NCBI RefSeq assembly: GCF_003217495.1
Contig: NZ_QJSW01000030.1
Location: 1-54,299, forward strand
Direction: 5' to 3'
Length of the DNA stretch: 54,299 nt
Source of the DNA: Paenibacillus barcinonensis
Lineage (GTDB): Bacteria > Bacillota > Bacilli > Paenibacillales > Paenibacillaceae
The position numbers and the translations under genes are program-made. Below are positions 34,742 to 44,359 of the stretch, in pieces (position 1 is the stretch's first letter; every line of letters starts with the position of its first letter). The notes beneath the pieces are model-generated. The model made no database searches and was not told the origin of the DNA. It saw only the letters and a list, made by a program, of their open reading frames with translations.

Positions 34742-36325
34742 TTAAGGTGCAGTTTCGAGGAACTTCGCTGTTGGATTTTTGTCTATTGCCGTTCTCATCG
34801 CATACTCGTTCTCAAACAGAACGACATAGTTCCCTTTTTTATCCTTCACCAGCGTCGAGTTAATCCGGAATTTGCTCGGGTCCAGATTCTCATCCACAAT
34901 CCAGCGAGCAAATTGATACGGCATCCGTTGCAGCTGCACATCTACCCCGTATTCACCCTTCATCCGATATTCAAACACCTCGAACTGGAGCTGACCGACT
35001 ACACCCAGAATGGTTTCATCAAAGCTCACCGTGTTAAACACCTGAATCGTGCCTTCCTCTGTCAGCTGGTCAATCCCTTTTTGATATTGTTTGTGCTTCA
35101 ATGCATTTTTAACCGTAACTTTGGCAAAAATCTCTGGCGAGAACGTTGGCAGTTCATCAAATATCACTTCACTGCCTTGGCTCAAGGAGTCCCCGATCCG
35201 GAAAATCCCCGGATCAAACAGACCGATAATGTCGCCTGCATAAGCCTCTTCGACTATGTCCCGATCCTGTGCCAGAAACTGCTGCGGCTGAGACAGCTTG
35301 ATTTCTTTGCCTACACGATTATGCTTCACGCTCATGCCACGCTCAAACTTGCCTGATACAATTCGCAGGAAGGCAATTCGGTCGCGGTGCGCCGGATTCA
35401 TATTCGCTTGAATTTTGAATACATATCCGCTGAATTTTTCATTCGTCGGCTCAATTTCCCCTGCTGTGCTACTACGCGGCTCTGGCTTGGGAGCCAGCTC
35501 CAGGAAGTTCTCCAGGAACGTCTGCACACCGAAGTTGTTGATCGCACTGCCGAAGAAAATCGGTGTCAATTCACCACGTTGTACTTTTTCCATATCAAAC
35601 GGGTCACCTGCAACATCCAGAAGCTCAAGCTCCTGACATAACTGATCATGCAGATACTCTCCCGCCATCTCACGGATAATCGGATCCTTATAACCATCCA
35701 CTTTTTGTACTTTAATCGTCGAGTGATCGTCTCCCTGGAATAACTCCACCTGATTTTTCATCCGGTCATATACACCACACAGATCACGTCCTGTTCCGAT
35801 CGGCCAGTTCATTGGCACAGAGCGGATACCCAGTACGTTCTCCAGCTCCTCCATCAGATCAAACGGACTTTGTCCCTCACGATCCAGCTTGTTAATAAAC
35901 GTAAAGATCGGAATGCCGCGCTTCGCACATACCTGGAACAGTTTAATCGTCTGTGCCTCGACACCCTTTGCCACGTCAATCAGCATGACCGCGCTGTCAG
36001 CAGCCGTCAGTGTACGATAGGTGTCTTCACTGAAGTCCTGGTGACCTGGTGTATCCAGAATGTTAACCCGATGGCCCAGATAATCGAACTGCATCACGGA
36101 AGACGTAACCGAAATCCCCCGCTGTTTCTCAATTTCCATCCAGTCACTTGTTGCATGTTTACTTGCTTTACGAGCCTTAACGGTTCCCGCAAGGCGAATT
36201 GCGCCCCCAAACAAGAGCAGCTTCTCGGTCAAAGTGGTTTTACCCGCATCCGGGTGAGAGATAATGGCAAACGTCCGGCGTTTGTCCACTTCGTGTTGCA
36301 GAATATGGTTTGCAGCTTTGCTCAT
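34742..36325 (-). CDS. prfC: Peptide chain release factor 3 (RF3)
   Basis: A 527-residue translational GTPase that recycles RF1/RF2 from the ribosome after peptide release. G1 HPDAGKTT, G3 DTPGHQDF and G4 NKLDRE are all intact, followed by domain 2 and an EF-G-like domain 3. The ATG at 36325 is preferred to one 30 bases upstream because AAAGGGA lies at suitable spacing. It is a single gene bounded by a terminator downstream. Nothing is unusual in length or motifs. Confidence 0.96.
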   Translation of the reverse strand: MSKAANHILQHEVDKRRTFAIISHPDAGKTTLTEKLLLFGGAIRLAGTVKARKASKHATSDWMEIEKQRGISVTSSVMQFDYLGHRVNILDTPGHQDFSEDTYRTLTAADSAVMLIDVAKGVEAQTIKLFQVCAKRGIPIFTFINKLDREGQSPFDLMEELENVLGIRSVPMNWPIGTGRDLCGVYDRMKNQVELFQGDDHSTIKVQKVDGYKDPIIREMAGEYLHDQLCQELELLDVAGDPFDMEKVQRGELTPIFFGSAINNFGVQTFLENFLELAPKPEPRSSTAGEIEPTNEKFSGYVFKIQANMNPAHRDRIAFLRIVSGKFERGMSVKHNRVGKEIKLSQPQQFLAQDRDIVEEAYAGDIIGLFDPGIFRIGDSLSQGSEVIFDELPTFSPEIFAKVTVKNALKHKQYQKGIDQLTEEGTIQVFNTVSFDETILGVVGQLQFEVFEYRMKGEYGVDVQLQRMPYQFARWIVDENLDPSKFRINSTLVKDKKGNYVVLFENEYAMRTAIDKNPTAKFLETAP

Positions 36326-36697
36326 AGCGTCTATCCCTTTCGTCCGTTCATTCACGTTAATCCGGCAAGTGCCGGTCCATTGTTACTATTCTCAAGCCAT
36401 GTTCAAAACGTATGCCACCCGGCTAAACCGGTTGTTTTTTATTAACATGTCATGCCCATCACTGGGTGTACACGATAAATTCATTTTACACATTTACAAT
36501 GGAGTTCATCCTTTCAGCTCTGTGCTTCCATCCTGTTTCTCCACTCGTTCTCAATTCAACTCTCCTATTGTACCATAATCTGTACCGAAAATAACCGATG
36601 ACATTACCCAACTTCAACACTTTTCTTCGCAAAAAAGAACCCTTCTGCCATATAGCTGGCATCCGGGTCCTCTCATTCCTTGCAGATTTATTCGATT
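36326..36697. other. 372-bp intergenic region between doxX-like gene and prfC
   Basis: It holds the terminator of the DoxX gene (36631-36670) and presumably the prfC promoter. No coding frame is supported. Confidence 0.5.
36631..36670 (-). terminator. Terminator after the DoxX-family gene
   Basis: On the minus strand, outer stem GGACCC/GGGTTC and inner TGCCA/TGGCA are followed by T6. Confidence 0.8.
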
Positions 36698-37099
36698 TTA
36701 GAAAATCAGTGCATCCAGCGCATATTGTCCGCCGCCTGTCAGAGCAAGAGCTACACCCAGAACGAGAATCGCCAGATTATATTCGAATCCGTTCTGTGTG
36801 GACCAGTAACCGTTAGCACCGTGCACCTTCACAATGGCAATCACCATTGTCAGTGCAATCAGGATGCCGCCTACCGGTGTCAGCAGACCAAGTGCCAGCA
36901 GCAAGCCGCCACCAAGCTCCGCAAGTCCTGCCAGCAGAGCCAGCAGTGCGCCCGGCTTCATGCCGATGGATTCAAACCAGCCACCTGTACCTTTGATCCC
37001 GTATCCCCCGAACCATCCAAACAGCTTCTGAGCCCCATGAGCCATAAACGACAAACCAATCACCAAACGAATTAACAACAAACCTAGATCCAACATCAT
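36698..37099 (-). CDS. DoxX-family membrane protein
   Basis: A 133-residue protein with four transmembrane helices in the DoxX arrangement (about 3-20, 48-70, 75-92 and 106-124) and the family's Gly-rich first loop (HGAQKLFGWFGG). Relatives in Bacillus (CatD/MhqP type) are induced by quinones or thiol stress and accompany oxidoreductases, but no such partner is adjacent here. GGAGG precedes an ATG-ATG pair, so the start could be one codon later. It is transcribed alone and ends in a terminator. A membrane redox role is possible but unproven. Confidence 0.88.
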   Translation of the reverse strand: MMLDLGLLLIRLVIGLSFMAHGAQKLFGWFGGYGIKGTGGWFESIGMKPGALLALLAGLAELGGGLLLALGLLTPVGGILIALTMVIAIVKVHGANGYWSTQNGFEYNLAILVLGVALALTGGGQYALDALIF

Positions 37100-37559
37100 C
37101 TTCTTTTTCCTCCATTCGATAATTACAAAATAGTATTCTTAGATTAAAGATATTATGCCAAATTTTTTTCATGATTCTCTCTGCCGCAAACCCCTTCAAC
37201 TGGTTTACCTTTTAGCTCATGAATGCTCCTCTGCTTCGGATGTTTATATTGTGTGTTCTCGAATGCAGCAGGTCATTTGCTTAACTCTTTAACTCATGTG
37301 TTGAGTATAAGTTACATACTTACTTTTTGTCAACTACTTAATTTTAATTATTTGTTTCCTGTGAGTGGCACGGGGCTCTCCAACTACATAATGCCTCGAT
37401 GGTCAAGCAAAAAAAGCCTGGGAGAATCGCATGTACTTTGCGATTCTCCCAGGCTCTCCCGCATGGTCTTTACACGTATCATTGCCCATACGCATGCAAC
37501 CGGTATCTTCTTAATTTCACTGTTGTATATTCGGTCTTCCTTCCAGCTGCCTCATGGCC
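37100..37559. other. 460-bp intergenic region between zwf and the DoxX gene
   Basis: It contains the zwf terminator (37408-37455) and the upstream region of the DoxX gene. No coding frame is supported. Short AT-rich inverted repeats near 37125-37160 could be regulator sites, but none is clear. Confidence 0.5.
37408..37455 (-). terminator. Very strong terminator after zwf
   Basis: A perfect 16-base-pair stem, beginning AGCCTGGGAGAATCGC, with a nine-base loop is followed by seven T on the minus strand. Confidence 0.93.
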
Positions 37560-39110
37560 TTAACCATTCACATGCCAAATGACACTGTCCTCTTCCTGTC
37601 CATTCACTGGCCACCAGTGGAAACCATCCTGCTCCAGCAGCCTCGCTGTCGCCTCTGGTCCCCAAGTTCCTGCCGGATACGTGTGCAGCTCACCTTGATT
37701 CCGGCCCCAAGCGGCTGCGATCCGGTCCACAAAAGACCAAGCTGTCGCCACTTCATCCCAGCGGGTGAAATACGTGGAATCGCCTTCTGCTGCATCGTGC
37801 AGCAGGCGCTCGTAAGCCTCGGGCGAGTTGATTCCGATCATGCAGCTCTGGCAGAAGTCCATCGCCAGTGGCTGAATCTCGGAATCCGAGCCCGGCTTCT
37901 TGGCATTGATTTTAATATAAATGCCTTCCATCGGGTTTACCCGAATCACCAGCAGATTCGGCTCCAGCTTATATTTTTTACCAAGGTATACGTTATTCGG
38001 CATGGACTTGAACTCCACGACAATTTCGGTCGTTTTCACCGGCAGGCGTTTGCCTGTCCGAATGTAGAACGGCACACCCGCCCAGCGGAAATTGTCTACG
38101 AATACACGAGCGGCAAAATAGGTTTCTGTACTAGACTCTGGATCAACCTTGTCCTCCTGACGGTACCCCGGAAGCGCTTTGCCACGGTACTCCCCTTCCG
38201 AATACTGAGCACGCACAACGTTTTGGCTTACATCTTCATCTGACGAAAACTCTCGCAGGGAACGCAGCACCTTCACCTTCTCATCACGGATATCCTCCGG
38301 GTACAGACGGCTTGGCGGCTCCATTGCAATCATGGTCAGCATCTGCAGCATATGATTTTGCCCCATGTCACGCAATGCGCCTGAATGATCGTAATACCCG
38401 CCGCGCTCCTCTACACCTACCGTCTCACCCAGCGTAATCTGTACGTTAGCAATATGTTTGTTATTCCAAAGCGGCTCGAAAAAGGCATTTCCGAAACGAA
38501 TCACCTCGATGTTCTGTACCATTTCCTTGCCCAAATAATGGTCTATCCGGTAGATTTCCTCTTCCTTAAACACTTCACGAATCTGTTCATTCAGCTTCTC
38601 TGCGGATGGTAGATCGTATCCGAATGGCTTCTCAATGACCAGACGATTCCACCCTCTGCCCTCCAGCATTCCGCCATCTCTCAAGCTATACGATACACTG
38701 CCAAACAGTTCAGGAGCCAGTGCCAGATAGAAGAGGCGATTGCCTGGTGTTTTGAATTTGCCTTCCAGCTGCTCCGTCTGTTCTCGCAGTTCACGAAACC
38801 CGTCTACGTTGTTAATATCCAGTGACTTGTATTCAAAATGCTCGGCAAAAGCATTCCATTCTTCAGGCTCTCCTGCCGGATAACGGCAGAATTCCCGAAT
38901 GGATTCAAGAAGATCGTTCCGAAACTGCTCCTGTGATCTCGGACGCCGGGCTACGCCAATGACCGCAAAATCCTCGGCAAGCTTGCCCTCACGATATAAA
39001 CTATAGATGGCCGGAAACAGCTTCCGGCGGGCCAGATCGCCCGTTGCTCCAAAAATGAAAAACACTGCACCTGGTGTCTGCACTTCATTTTGCATCTGTT
39101 TATTATCCAT
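37560..39110 (-). CDS. zwf: Glucose-6-phosphate 1-dehydrogenase
   Basis: A 516-residue enzyme that oxidises glucose 6-phosphate with NADP to 6-phosphogluconolactone, the first step of the oxidative pentose phosphate pathway. The coenzyme fingerprint GATGDLARRK lies at 21-30. EKPFGYD and the catalytic RIDHYLGKE are present. The ATG at 39110 follows AGAGGAG, and the family domain starts soon after; a frame 87 bases longer has no support. Length is typical. No gnd or pgl gene lies adjacent. Confidence 0.96.
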   Translation of the reverse strand: MDNKQMQNEVQTPGAVFFIFGATGDLARRKLFPAIYSLYREGKLAEDFAVIGVARRPRSQEQFRNDLLESIREFCRYPAGEPEEWNAFAEHFEYKSLDINNVDGFRELREQTEQLEGKFKTPGNRLFYLALAPELFGSVSYSLRDGGMLEGRGWNRLVIEKPFGYDLPSAEKLNEQIREVFKEEEIYRIDHYLGKEMVQNIEVIRFGNAFFEPLWNNKHIANVQITLGETVGVEERGGYYDHSGALRDMGQNHMLQMLTMIAMEPPSRLYPEDIRDEKVKVLRSLREFSSDEDVSQNVVRAQYSEGEYRGKALPGYRQEDKVDPESSTETYFAARVFVDNFRWAGVPFYIRTGKRLPVKTTEIVVEFKSMPNNVYLGKKYKLEPNLLVIRVNPMEGIYIKINAKKPGSDSEIQPLAMDFCQSCMIGINSPEAYERLLHDAAEGDSTYFTRWDEVATAWSFVDRIAAAWGRNQGELHTYPAGTWGPEATARLLEQDGFHWWPVNGQEEDSVIWHVNG

Positions 39111-39287
39111 AGGCTCCTCTTTCTTCCGGGAGGACTCTTCTTGGTCTGCTTCCCGAGCTATGTAATGGTGTTTATCTCTTCTAATTAAGACAAGCAACCG
39201 ACAGCGACAATCCAGTTTCTTCCTGGATGTGATGCCATTTTAGCATATCACCTGACTGGATGCACTATACTTCATTACCTCCGCAGC

Positions 39288-40091
39288 TCAATATTCAATC
39301 GTGATGACCGGAAATCCTACCGTAATTCGAGCAGCCTGCTGCTCACTCACGTGATGCACCGCAAGCTGCATATTTAACGCATGTGTGCCACTTTGAATCT
39401 CCAAAGGCAAGTCTGTCACCTGATAGGATATGCTTTCCGTCGCTTCATCCTCGTACCGCTCCATAGCCTTCATCTGCAAGACACGGGAAAGCCTGGCTTC
39501 CATCACTGCGAGCTGTCCGTTCGCCTCATGCTTCATGCCTGTTGCGGACACATTCGTTGTGTTCTTTTCATGCACCATACCCTGCACCGACATATTCCAG
39601 TTCGCCTTCAAACCTGACTTTGCCATCCCCTCTGCAACCTGCCCATGACATGTGAACAATATATCCCGGTCCAGATTCCTTCCACCCGACAGCTGCACAA
39701 TAATATAATAGCCATCATTATCTGTATCCACTGCGTTGAGCAGTACCCGGGCACTCTGATCATATACTGCATTGCCGAATGTACCCTCACTGCGATACAC
39801 CTGATGTCCGCCTTGCTGCATCTGCACGGGCACTCCCAATCCCAGCTCTGTGGCCAGCTTCACCGCATGCTCCTGAGCATCCCCCTTGCCCCCAGCTTGC
39901 CACTTGATCACCAAGCGATCCATACGACCAATGACCCAATCTGCTGTACGCAGCAATTTTTCCAGATTCGCCGTTTCGGATACAGGCTTATCTGCCATCC
40001 TGTTCTCTGCATATACCTGTACTTGTGTAACACTGATGAAAATAATAATTGCCACTGCTATAATGCCTGTCGTCATCCAACGATTCAACAA
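39288..40091 (-). CDS. ywmB: YwmB-family membrane-anchored protein
   Basis: A protein of about 267 residues. An N-terminal transmembrane segment or signal sequence (TGIIAVAIIIFISVTQV) is followed by an extracytoplasmic domain matching the YwmB (TATA-box-binding-like fold) family in length and layout. The function is unknown; in Bacillus the gene lies near cell-wall genes. The start is uncertain: TTG 40091 has GGGGGGAA four bases upstream, whereas ATG 40142 and ATG 40076 have no clear site. It is probably monocistronic. Confidence 0.65.
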   Translation of the reverse strand: MLNRWMTTGIIAVAIIIFISVTQVQVYAENRMADKPVSETANLEKLLRTADWVIGRMDRLVIKWQAGGKGDAQEHAVKLATELGLGVPVQMQQGGHQVYRSEGTFGNAVYDQSARVLLNAVDTDNDGYYIIVQLSGGRNLDRDILFTCHGQVAEGMAKSGLKANWNMSVQGMVHEKNTTNVSATGMKHEANGQLAVMEARLSRVLQMKAMERYEDEATESISYQVTDLPLEIQSGTHALNMQLAVHHVSEQQAARITVGFPVITIEY

Positions 40092-40222
40092 GTGAATTCC
40101 CCCCGCTTCTTTCTCCCATTCTATGAATCTATCAACCAGCATGCCCTATTTCAAATGGGGTTATACAAACTGAGTAAGACTTTCCACTTATGCTTCGCCT
40201 ATCATCTTCCTTTCCTGCAAAA

Positions 40223-40262
40223 CAAAAAAAGCCCCTCCGCCACGTAAAGGCAGACTGAGCTT
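40223..40262 (-). terminator. Terminator at the end of the lia operon
   Basis: On the minus strand, an imperfect stem ending in GGCGGAGGGGCT is followed by seven T. It lies about 80 bases after the liaR stop. Confidence 0.82.
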
Positions 40263-40344
40263 CCTGTCATCACAAGCTTCCTTTAGGATCTTGTTCATCC
40301 CCACATTCCTGATACTGATCTCTTGCCATTGTATACACTGTTTC

Positions 40345-41019
40345 TTACTCGGCCAAACCATTCTTGTATGCATAAATTGCTGCCTGTGTCCGGTCATCTA
40401 CGCCAAGCTTGGCAAGCAGATTGGTCACATGGAACTTTACCGTTTTGATACCGATGATCAGTTCATCCGCAATATCCTGATTGGACTTGCCTTGAGCGAG
40501 CAAGCGCAGCACATCCATCTCCCGATCCGTAAGCTCCTCATGCAAAGGCGCAGCCGCTTGTGGCTGCCTGAAGCGATTCATCATTTTGGATGCTACCTGT
40601 GACTCCAGCACGGACTGACCGCGGGCAGCTGCACGAATGGCGTCAGCTACTTCATTGGCTCTTGACGTTTTCAGTAAATAACTGAAGGCTCCGGCTTCAA
40701 TAACCGGATACATCTTCTCATCATCCAGATAACTGGTCAACACAATAACCTTGCATTCCGGGTTGATCTTGAGCACCTGACGGGTAGCTTCAATACCATC
40801 CATGCCTTCCATGACAAGGTCCATCAGCACCACGTCCGGCTTATACTCCTGTGCAAGCCGAATGCCTTCCTCTCCACTTCCTGCTTCACCGATGACTTCA
40901 ATGCCATCCTCGGTATCAAGCACAGCAGCAAGACCGATACGCACCATCTCATGATCATCCACGAGCAATACTCTGATCGACGCTTCCGTCTCCGTTTCGA
41001 CTTCCGGTTCCATTGACAT
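40345..41019 (-). CDS. liaR: Response regulator LiaR (NarL/LuxR family)
   Basis: A 224-residue DNA-binding response regulator. The receiver domain (about 15-130) has DD (21-22), phospho-acceptor Asp67 and the Lys of YLLKTS. The LuxR-type helix-turn-helix is at about 160-220 (LTDREMDVLRLLAQGKSNQDIA). Its start overlaps the kinase gene by 65 bases. Together with LiaF and LiaS it forms the cell-envelope stress three-component system. Its likely target is the inverted repeat at 45568-45602, which would autoregulate the operon. Confidence 0.92.
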   Translation of the reverse strand: MSMEPEVETETEASIRVLLVDDHEMVRIGLAAVLDTEDGIEVIGEAGSGEEGIRLAQEYKPDVVLMDLVMEGMDGIEATRQVLKINPECKVIVLTSYLDDEKMYPVIEAGAFSYLLKTSRANEVADAIRAAARGQSVLESQVASKMMNRFRQPQAAAPLHEELTDREMDVLRLLAQGKSNQDIADELIIGIKTVKFHVTNLLAKLGVDDRTQAAIYAYKNGLAE

Positions 41020-42070
41020 CTTCTACCTCGCTTTCATCATTCATCACAGGGATCGTAATCTCAATTCGTGTTCCTTTGCCAGGGGCCGTCACAAACTGGA
41101 TTGCTCCCCCAATCTCCGTCACCCGTTCCCGCATATTCGCCAAACCGTACGAAGCCTGCTTCTGCTCATCCAGGTCAAAGCCCTGCCCGTCATCTCGAAT
41201 CAAAACACGAACCGCATCCGTTCTGCGCTGCAGACGAATTTCCATTTTCTCCGCCTTTGCGTGGCGCAGTGTGTTGGACATCGCTTCCTGAATGATTCGG
41301 AATAGATGGTTCTCGATCCCTTTAACCAGATGAATGTCATCATCCATCTCCAGCACAATCTCCATCGGCACTTTGGTTTTCAGCTCCATCACCAGATCAC
41401 GCAGGCCCTGCTCCAGATGTTTACCCTCCAGATAGACTGGCCGCAGATGCAGCAGTAGCGCTCTCATCTCCGACTGAGCCACCGAAGCCATCTCTTCAAT
41501 CAAAGCCACCTGACGCTGTGCCCGTTCAAAATCCTTCTCCATCTTCCGTCCTACCGCCGTTGCTGTCATGGAGATGGCGAACAGCTGCTGTGACACTGCA
41601 TCATGCAGCTCACGTGCAAGCCGCTGCCTTTCTTCTACAATAGCTGTTATTCTGGCCTGTTCTGCCAGCTGCGCATTGTTGGTGGACAACCGTTGAAGAG
41701 AGGATACCTGATCCTCCCACTTCTTACCGATCCGGCCAAGCTGCTCGCTTAGCCGCCCCACATCGTCCTGACCGAGATCGGGCACGGTGCGGGACAGTGA
41801 TCCCTTTTCCCACTGCAGCAGGGTTTCCGTTAACAGTTCAAGCCTGCGTTTAACCCTGTAGCTCTGATAAAATCCAAAAATGGCACCCATGCCAATCAGC
41901 AACAGCAACAACGCCAGCCCCGATTGAATCAGATGACTCCAGCCTTTGAACGGAGCCAGATATCCATATGTATACAATACATACAAAACAACAGCAAGCA
42001 CAATGAAAACAAGGAGGACCCCTTCACGCATACTTCGGGTAACCATATCAGTATGTTTTCTGTCCTTCAA
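40955..42070 (-). CDS. liaS: Sensor histidine kinase LiaS
   Basis: A 371-residue kinase. Two transmembrane helices (about 17-38 and 47-68) have almost no extracellular loop between them, the intramembrane-sensing type. A HAMP-like linker follows, then HisKA_3 with RQRLARELHDAVSQ (His156) and a HATPase domain with N-box HLFRIIQEAMSNTLRHA and GQGFD. It phosphorylates LiaR. The Ser/Glu-rich C-terminal tail overlaps the liaR start. It lies 34 bases behind liaF, whose product normally inhibits it. The trigger is expected to be lipid II-binding antibiotics or membrane damage, by analogy with B. subtilis. Confidence 0.93.
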   Translation of the reverse strand: MKDRKHTDMVTRSMREGVLLVFIVLAVVLYVLYTYGYLAPFKGWSHLIQSGLALLLLLIGMGAIFGFYQSYRVKRRLELLTETLLQWEKGSLSRTVPDLGQDDVGRLSEQLGRIGKKWEDQVSSLQRLSTNNAQLAEQARITAIVEERQRLARELHDAVSQQLFAISMTATAVGRKMEKDFERAQRQVALIEEMASVAQSEMRALLLHLRPVYLEGKHLEQGLRDLVMELKTKVPMEIVLEMDDDIHLVKGIENHLFRIIQEAMSNTLRHAKAEKMEIRLQRRTDAVRVLIRDDGQGFDLDEQKQASYGLANMRERVTEIGGAIQFVTAPGKGTRIEITIPVMNDESEVEDVNGTGSRNGDGSVDQSIARG

Positions 42071-42104
42071 TCGGGATTCCTCCTTTTCTCATCTATTCTA
42101 TTTA

Positions 42105-42752
42105 CTACGGATTACGAATGTTTAAGTCGCCAACAATATAAGAAATAACGAATTTTACTTTATGTTCACTGGACTCATATCCAGGGGTTCTCCATATTAA
42201 TTTATTCATCATCCCGCTGTCCTGCTCGCCAAGCAGATTGATTCTTCCAAACAGCACGGACGCCTCAATCTCCACACCGTAATCCTCAGGCAGGGTCAAT
42301 CGCACATTACCCATAACGCCTTGCAGCAGCACAATCGTCTGCTTCTCCTCTGGAATCGAGACAGACAGGTCCGCATTGACCTCGCCAATGACGTGCCACA
42401 GACTCATACTGCGCAGCCTCCAGGAGGACTGGTGCCAATAATAACGAGCCATGAAATTCTGCTTTTTCCATACGTAATCATGCAGATGAATCCTTTTATT
42501 TTTGGAATAAAAATATGCTAATGAGGCGAGTACAATCAAAAACACAATCATCAGGTTGTCCAGCAACAGCAGGGCGGCACCGATACCGAGATAACGATAA
42601 CCTCTATGAGTGTCCCCTTTTTGGATTTGAAGCATGCCCACCGTTAACAGGATCAGTGCAGCAGCGGTCAACAAATTCATATGCCTGTTAAACAACATCA
42701 GCAGACCCACTACAATAATAATAATGGCAAGCCACTGGCTTTTTTTGTTCAT
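42105..42752 (-). CDS. liaF: LiaF-like negative regulator of LiaRS
   Basis: A 215-residue protein with four N-terminal transmembrane helices (6-95) and a C-terminal beta-rich domain (about 115-215: EVNADLSVSIPEE, VRLTLPEDYGVEIEASVLFGRINLLG) typical of LiaF/VraT C-domains. The start at 42752 has GGAGG; the longer frame upstream has no support. LiaF keeps the LiaS kinase off in unstressed cells. It stands directly ahead of liaS, the usual order. Confidence 0.92.
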   Translation of the reverse strand: MNKKSQWLAIIIIVVGLLMLFNRHMNLLTAAALILLTVGMLQIQKGDTHRGYRYLGIGAALLLLDNLMIVFLIVLASLAYFYSKNKRIHLHDYVWKKQNFMARYYWHQSSWRLRSMSLWHVIGEVNADLSVSIPEEKQTIVLLQGVMGNVRLTLPEDYGVEIEASVLFGRINLLGEQDSGMMNKLIWRTPGYESSEHKVKFVISYIVGDLNIRNP

Positions 42753-42900
42753 GCTGCCGCACCTCCTCTGCGAATTTTTTTTCTTATTTCGTCGGAAAAG
42801 CCATAGCAGGCAATAAAGTCCTGTATGGCTTAACTTGTGTTCTACGGTTCGTATATTACACACGATCTATAGAATATCATATTGTCCATCATGCGAACAG

Positions 42901-43608
42901 TTATTCTTTAGCAGAATCACTCGATTCGTTTTTGTTGGCATTACCCATTTTATTTTTCAACGCCTGCAATTGCTGATCTACTTTGAATTGCTTCTCCACA
43001 TCAACCGGATTGGTGTACGTAGAGCCTGTGTTGCGGTATGGCGCACGTACTACATCAGCTTCAGCCTCAAGCTGCATAATTTTCTCTTCCATACGGTGGA
43101 ACCCAAGGGATGCACCTCCGCTTTCAATGGAATGTAAGCTGTTGATCGAAGACATTTGCTTTTTGGCCTTGGCCATCTGTGCACGGGATACAAGCTCATT
43201 GCGTTTGTTACGCATTTTGTAGAACTCGTCTTTCATGTCGTGCAGCTGCTGCAGCAGATCTTTCGCTTGTGCTTCGGATTGAGCATGCAGCTCACGATAT
43301 TCCGTGATTTTTTGATCAAAATAGATTTTCTCTTCCAGCAATTTGCGAGCTACTTCTTCCTGACCATTAGCCAGAGCAGCCTCTGCTTGCGATTCACGCT
43401 GTACGGAAGTACGTTCCGCTTCATCCAGACGCTGTTTCATTCGACGCTCATTAGCCATTTGTTTGGCTACAGTAACCTCAGCCTCATGAATTTCAGCCTC
43501 CATGTCACGCAGATACTGATTCAACATGACAATCGGATCTTCCACCTTATCCAACATATCATTTACAGATGCCTTCGTCATATCCTTAATCCGTTTAAAT
43601 ACTCCCAT
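42901..43608 (-). CDS. pspA: PspA/IM30 family protein (second copy)
   Basis: A 235-residue PspA/LiaH-type ESCRT-III-like protein. An amphipathic N-terminal helix (GVFKRIKDMTKASV) precedes a long coiled coil across about 25-190 and a polar tail (NKNESSDSAKE). These proteins polymerise on damaged membrane and seal it. ATG 43608 has GGGAG upstream. Its stop is about 150 bases ahead of liaF, the largest gap inside the operon. It resembles the first copy at 44360-45031 only distantly, so the duplication is old. Confidence 0.92.
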   Translation of the reverse strand: MGVFKRIKDMTKASVNDMLDKVEDPIVMLNQYLRDMEAEIHEAEVTVAKQMANERRMKQRLDEAERTSVQRESQAEAALANGQEEVARKLLEEKIYFDQKITEYRELHAQSEAQAKDLLQQLHDMKDEFYKMRNKRNELVSRAQMAKAKKQMSSINSLHSIESGGASLGFHRMEEKIMQLEAEADVVRAPYRNTGSTYTNPVDVEKQFKVDQQLQALKNKMGNANKNESSDSAKE

Positions 43609-43609
43609 T

Positions 43610-44101
43610 TTACTTTTCTCCCTTCTCATAACGAGATAGTTTTTGGCGAAGCTCTTCCACTTCTTTTTTCAGTGCCTTTTTCTCAATATCTTTCATCATG
43701 GAGTCCAGTTCACTTTCGTTCTGGCTTCCTGTTCCATACGTGTTGTTGTCATAAGAGCGCGGGCCAGCTTGCGGTCTGCTGCTGTATCCTTGGCCTGAAC
43801 CAAATCCGGGGTTATGACTGTTGTGATAAGGATCTCTTGGTGCCTGATGGTCGTAACCGCCATAACCTCTGCCAGGACCAGGTCCCGGACCGTAACCATA
43901 TGGATCATATGGAGGGAACGGCTCCTTCGGTACCACAAGAGCGGCGATGAAGTAAATTAACAACGTTGTACCCCCAGTGGCGAAAATACTGATAACAAAG
44001 ATGATCCGCAGTAGCGTAGAATCCATTCCGATATTTTCAGATATGCCACCGATCAGACCGGTCATCATTCGGTCACGCGTTGAGCGATAAAGTTTGCTCA
44101 T
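43610..44101 (-). CDS. PspC-domain protein with disordered Gly/Tyr/Pro linker
   Basis: A 163-residue protein. The PspC domain (1-60: YRSTRDRMMTGLIGGISENIG plus a transmembrane helix at about 32-55) is followed by a low-complexity Gly/Pro/Tyr region (60-130) and a C-terminal coiled coil (135-160). The PspC domain is almost identical to that of the next gene upstream, but that gene lacks the tail. PspC proteins recruit PspA to the membrane. The stop lies at the start of the second PspA gene. Confidence 0.9.
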   Translation of the reverse strand: MSKLYRSTRDRMMTGLIGGISENIGMDSTLLRIIFVISIFATGGTTLLIYFIAALVVPKEPFPPYDPYGYGPGPGPGRGYGGYDHQAPRDPYHNSHNPGFGSGQGYSSRPQAGPRSYDNNTYGTGSQNESELDSMMKDIEKKALKKEVEELRQKLSRYEKGEK

Positions 44102-44118
44102 GTGCTTTCTCCTTTCGT

Positions 44119-44355
44119 TTACTTGTAACCTCTGCCGTGATCTGGACCATATACGTACGGATCAGCGTAGTAGGGTTCCTTAGGTATAACCAATGCTGCA
44201 ATGAAGTAGATGAATAGTGATGTACCACTCGTTGCGAAAATGCTGATGAAGAAAATGATCCGTAGCAACGTGGTACTCCATCCAATTTTTTCAGATATGC
44301 CACCAATCAAACCTGTCAGCATACGATTTCGCGTTGAGCGGTATAATTTATTCAT
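44119..44355 (-). CDS. Small PspC-domain protein
   Basis: A 78-residue protein made of a PspC domain only: YRSTRNRMLTGLIGGISEKIG, a hydrophobic helix (about 32-54) and a short Tyr/Asp/Gly tail. It is a tandem paralogue of the longer PspC protein encoded 18 bases downstream. It is probably a membrane anchor for one of the PspA proteins. The ribosome binding site is AAGGAG, and the gene begins just after the first PspA gene ends. Confidence 0.9.
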   Translation of the reverse strand: MNKLYRSTRNRMLTGLIGGISEKIGWSTTLLRIIFFISIFATSGTSLFIYFIAALVIPKEPYYADPYVYGPDHGRGYK

Positions 44356-44359
44356 GTGA

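Noticed and set aside
34673..35356. Plus-strand frame of 227 codons opposite prfC
   Set aside because: Antisense to a conserved translational GTPase with all motifs intact.
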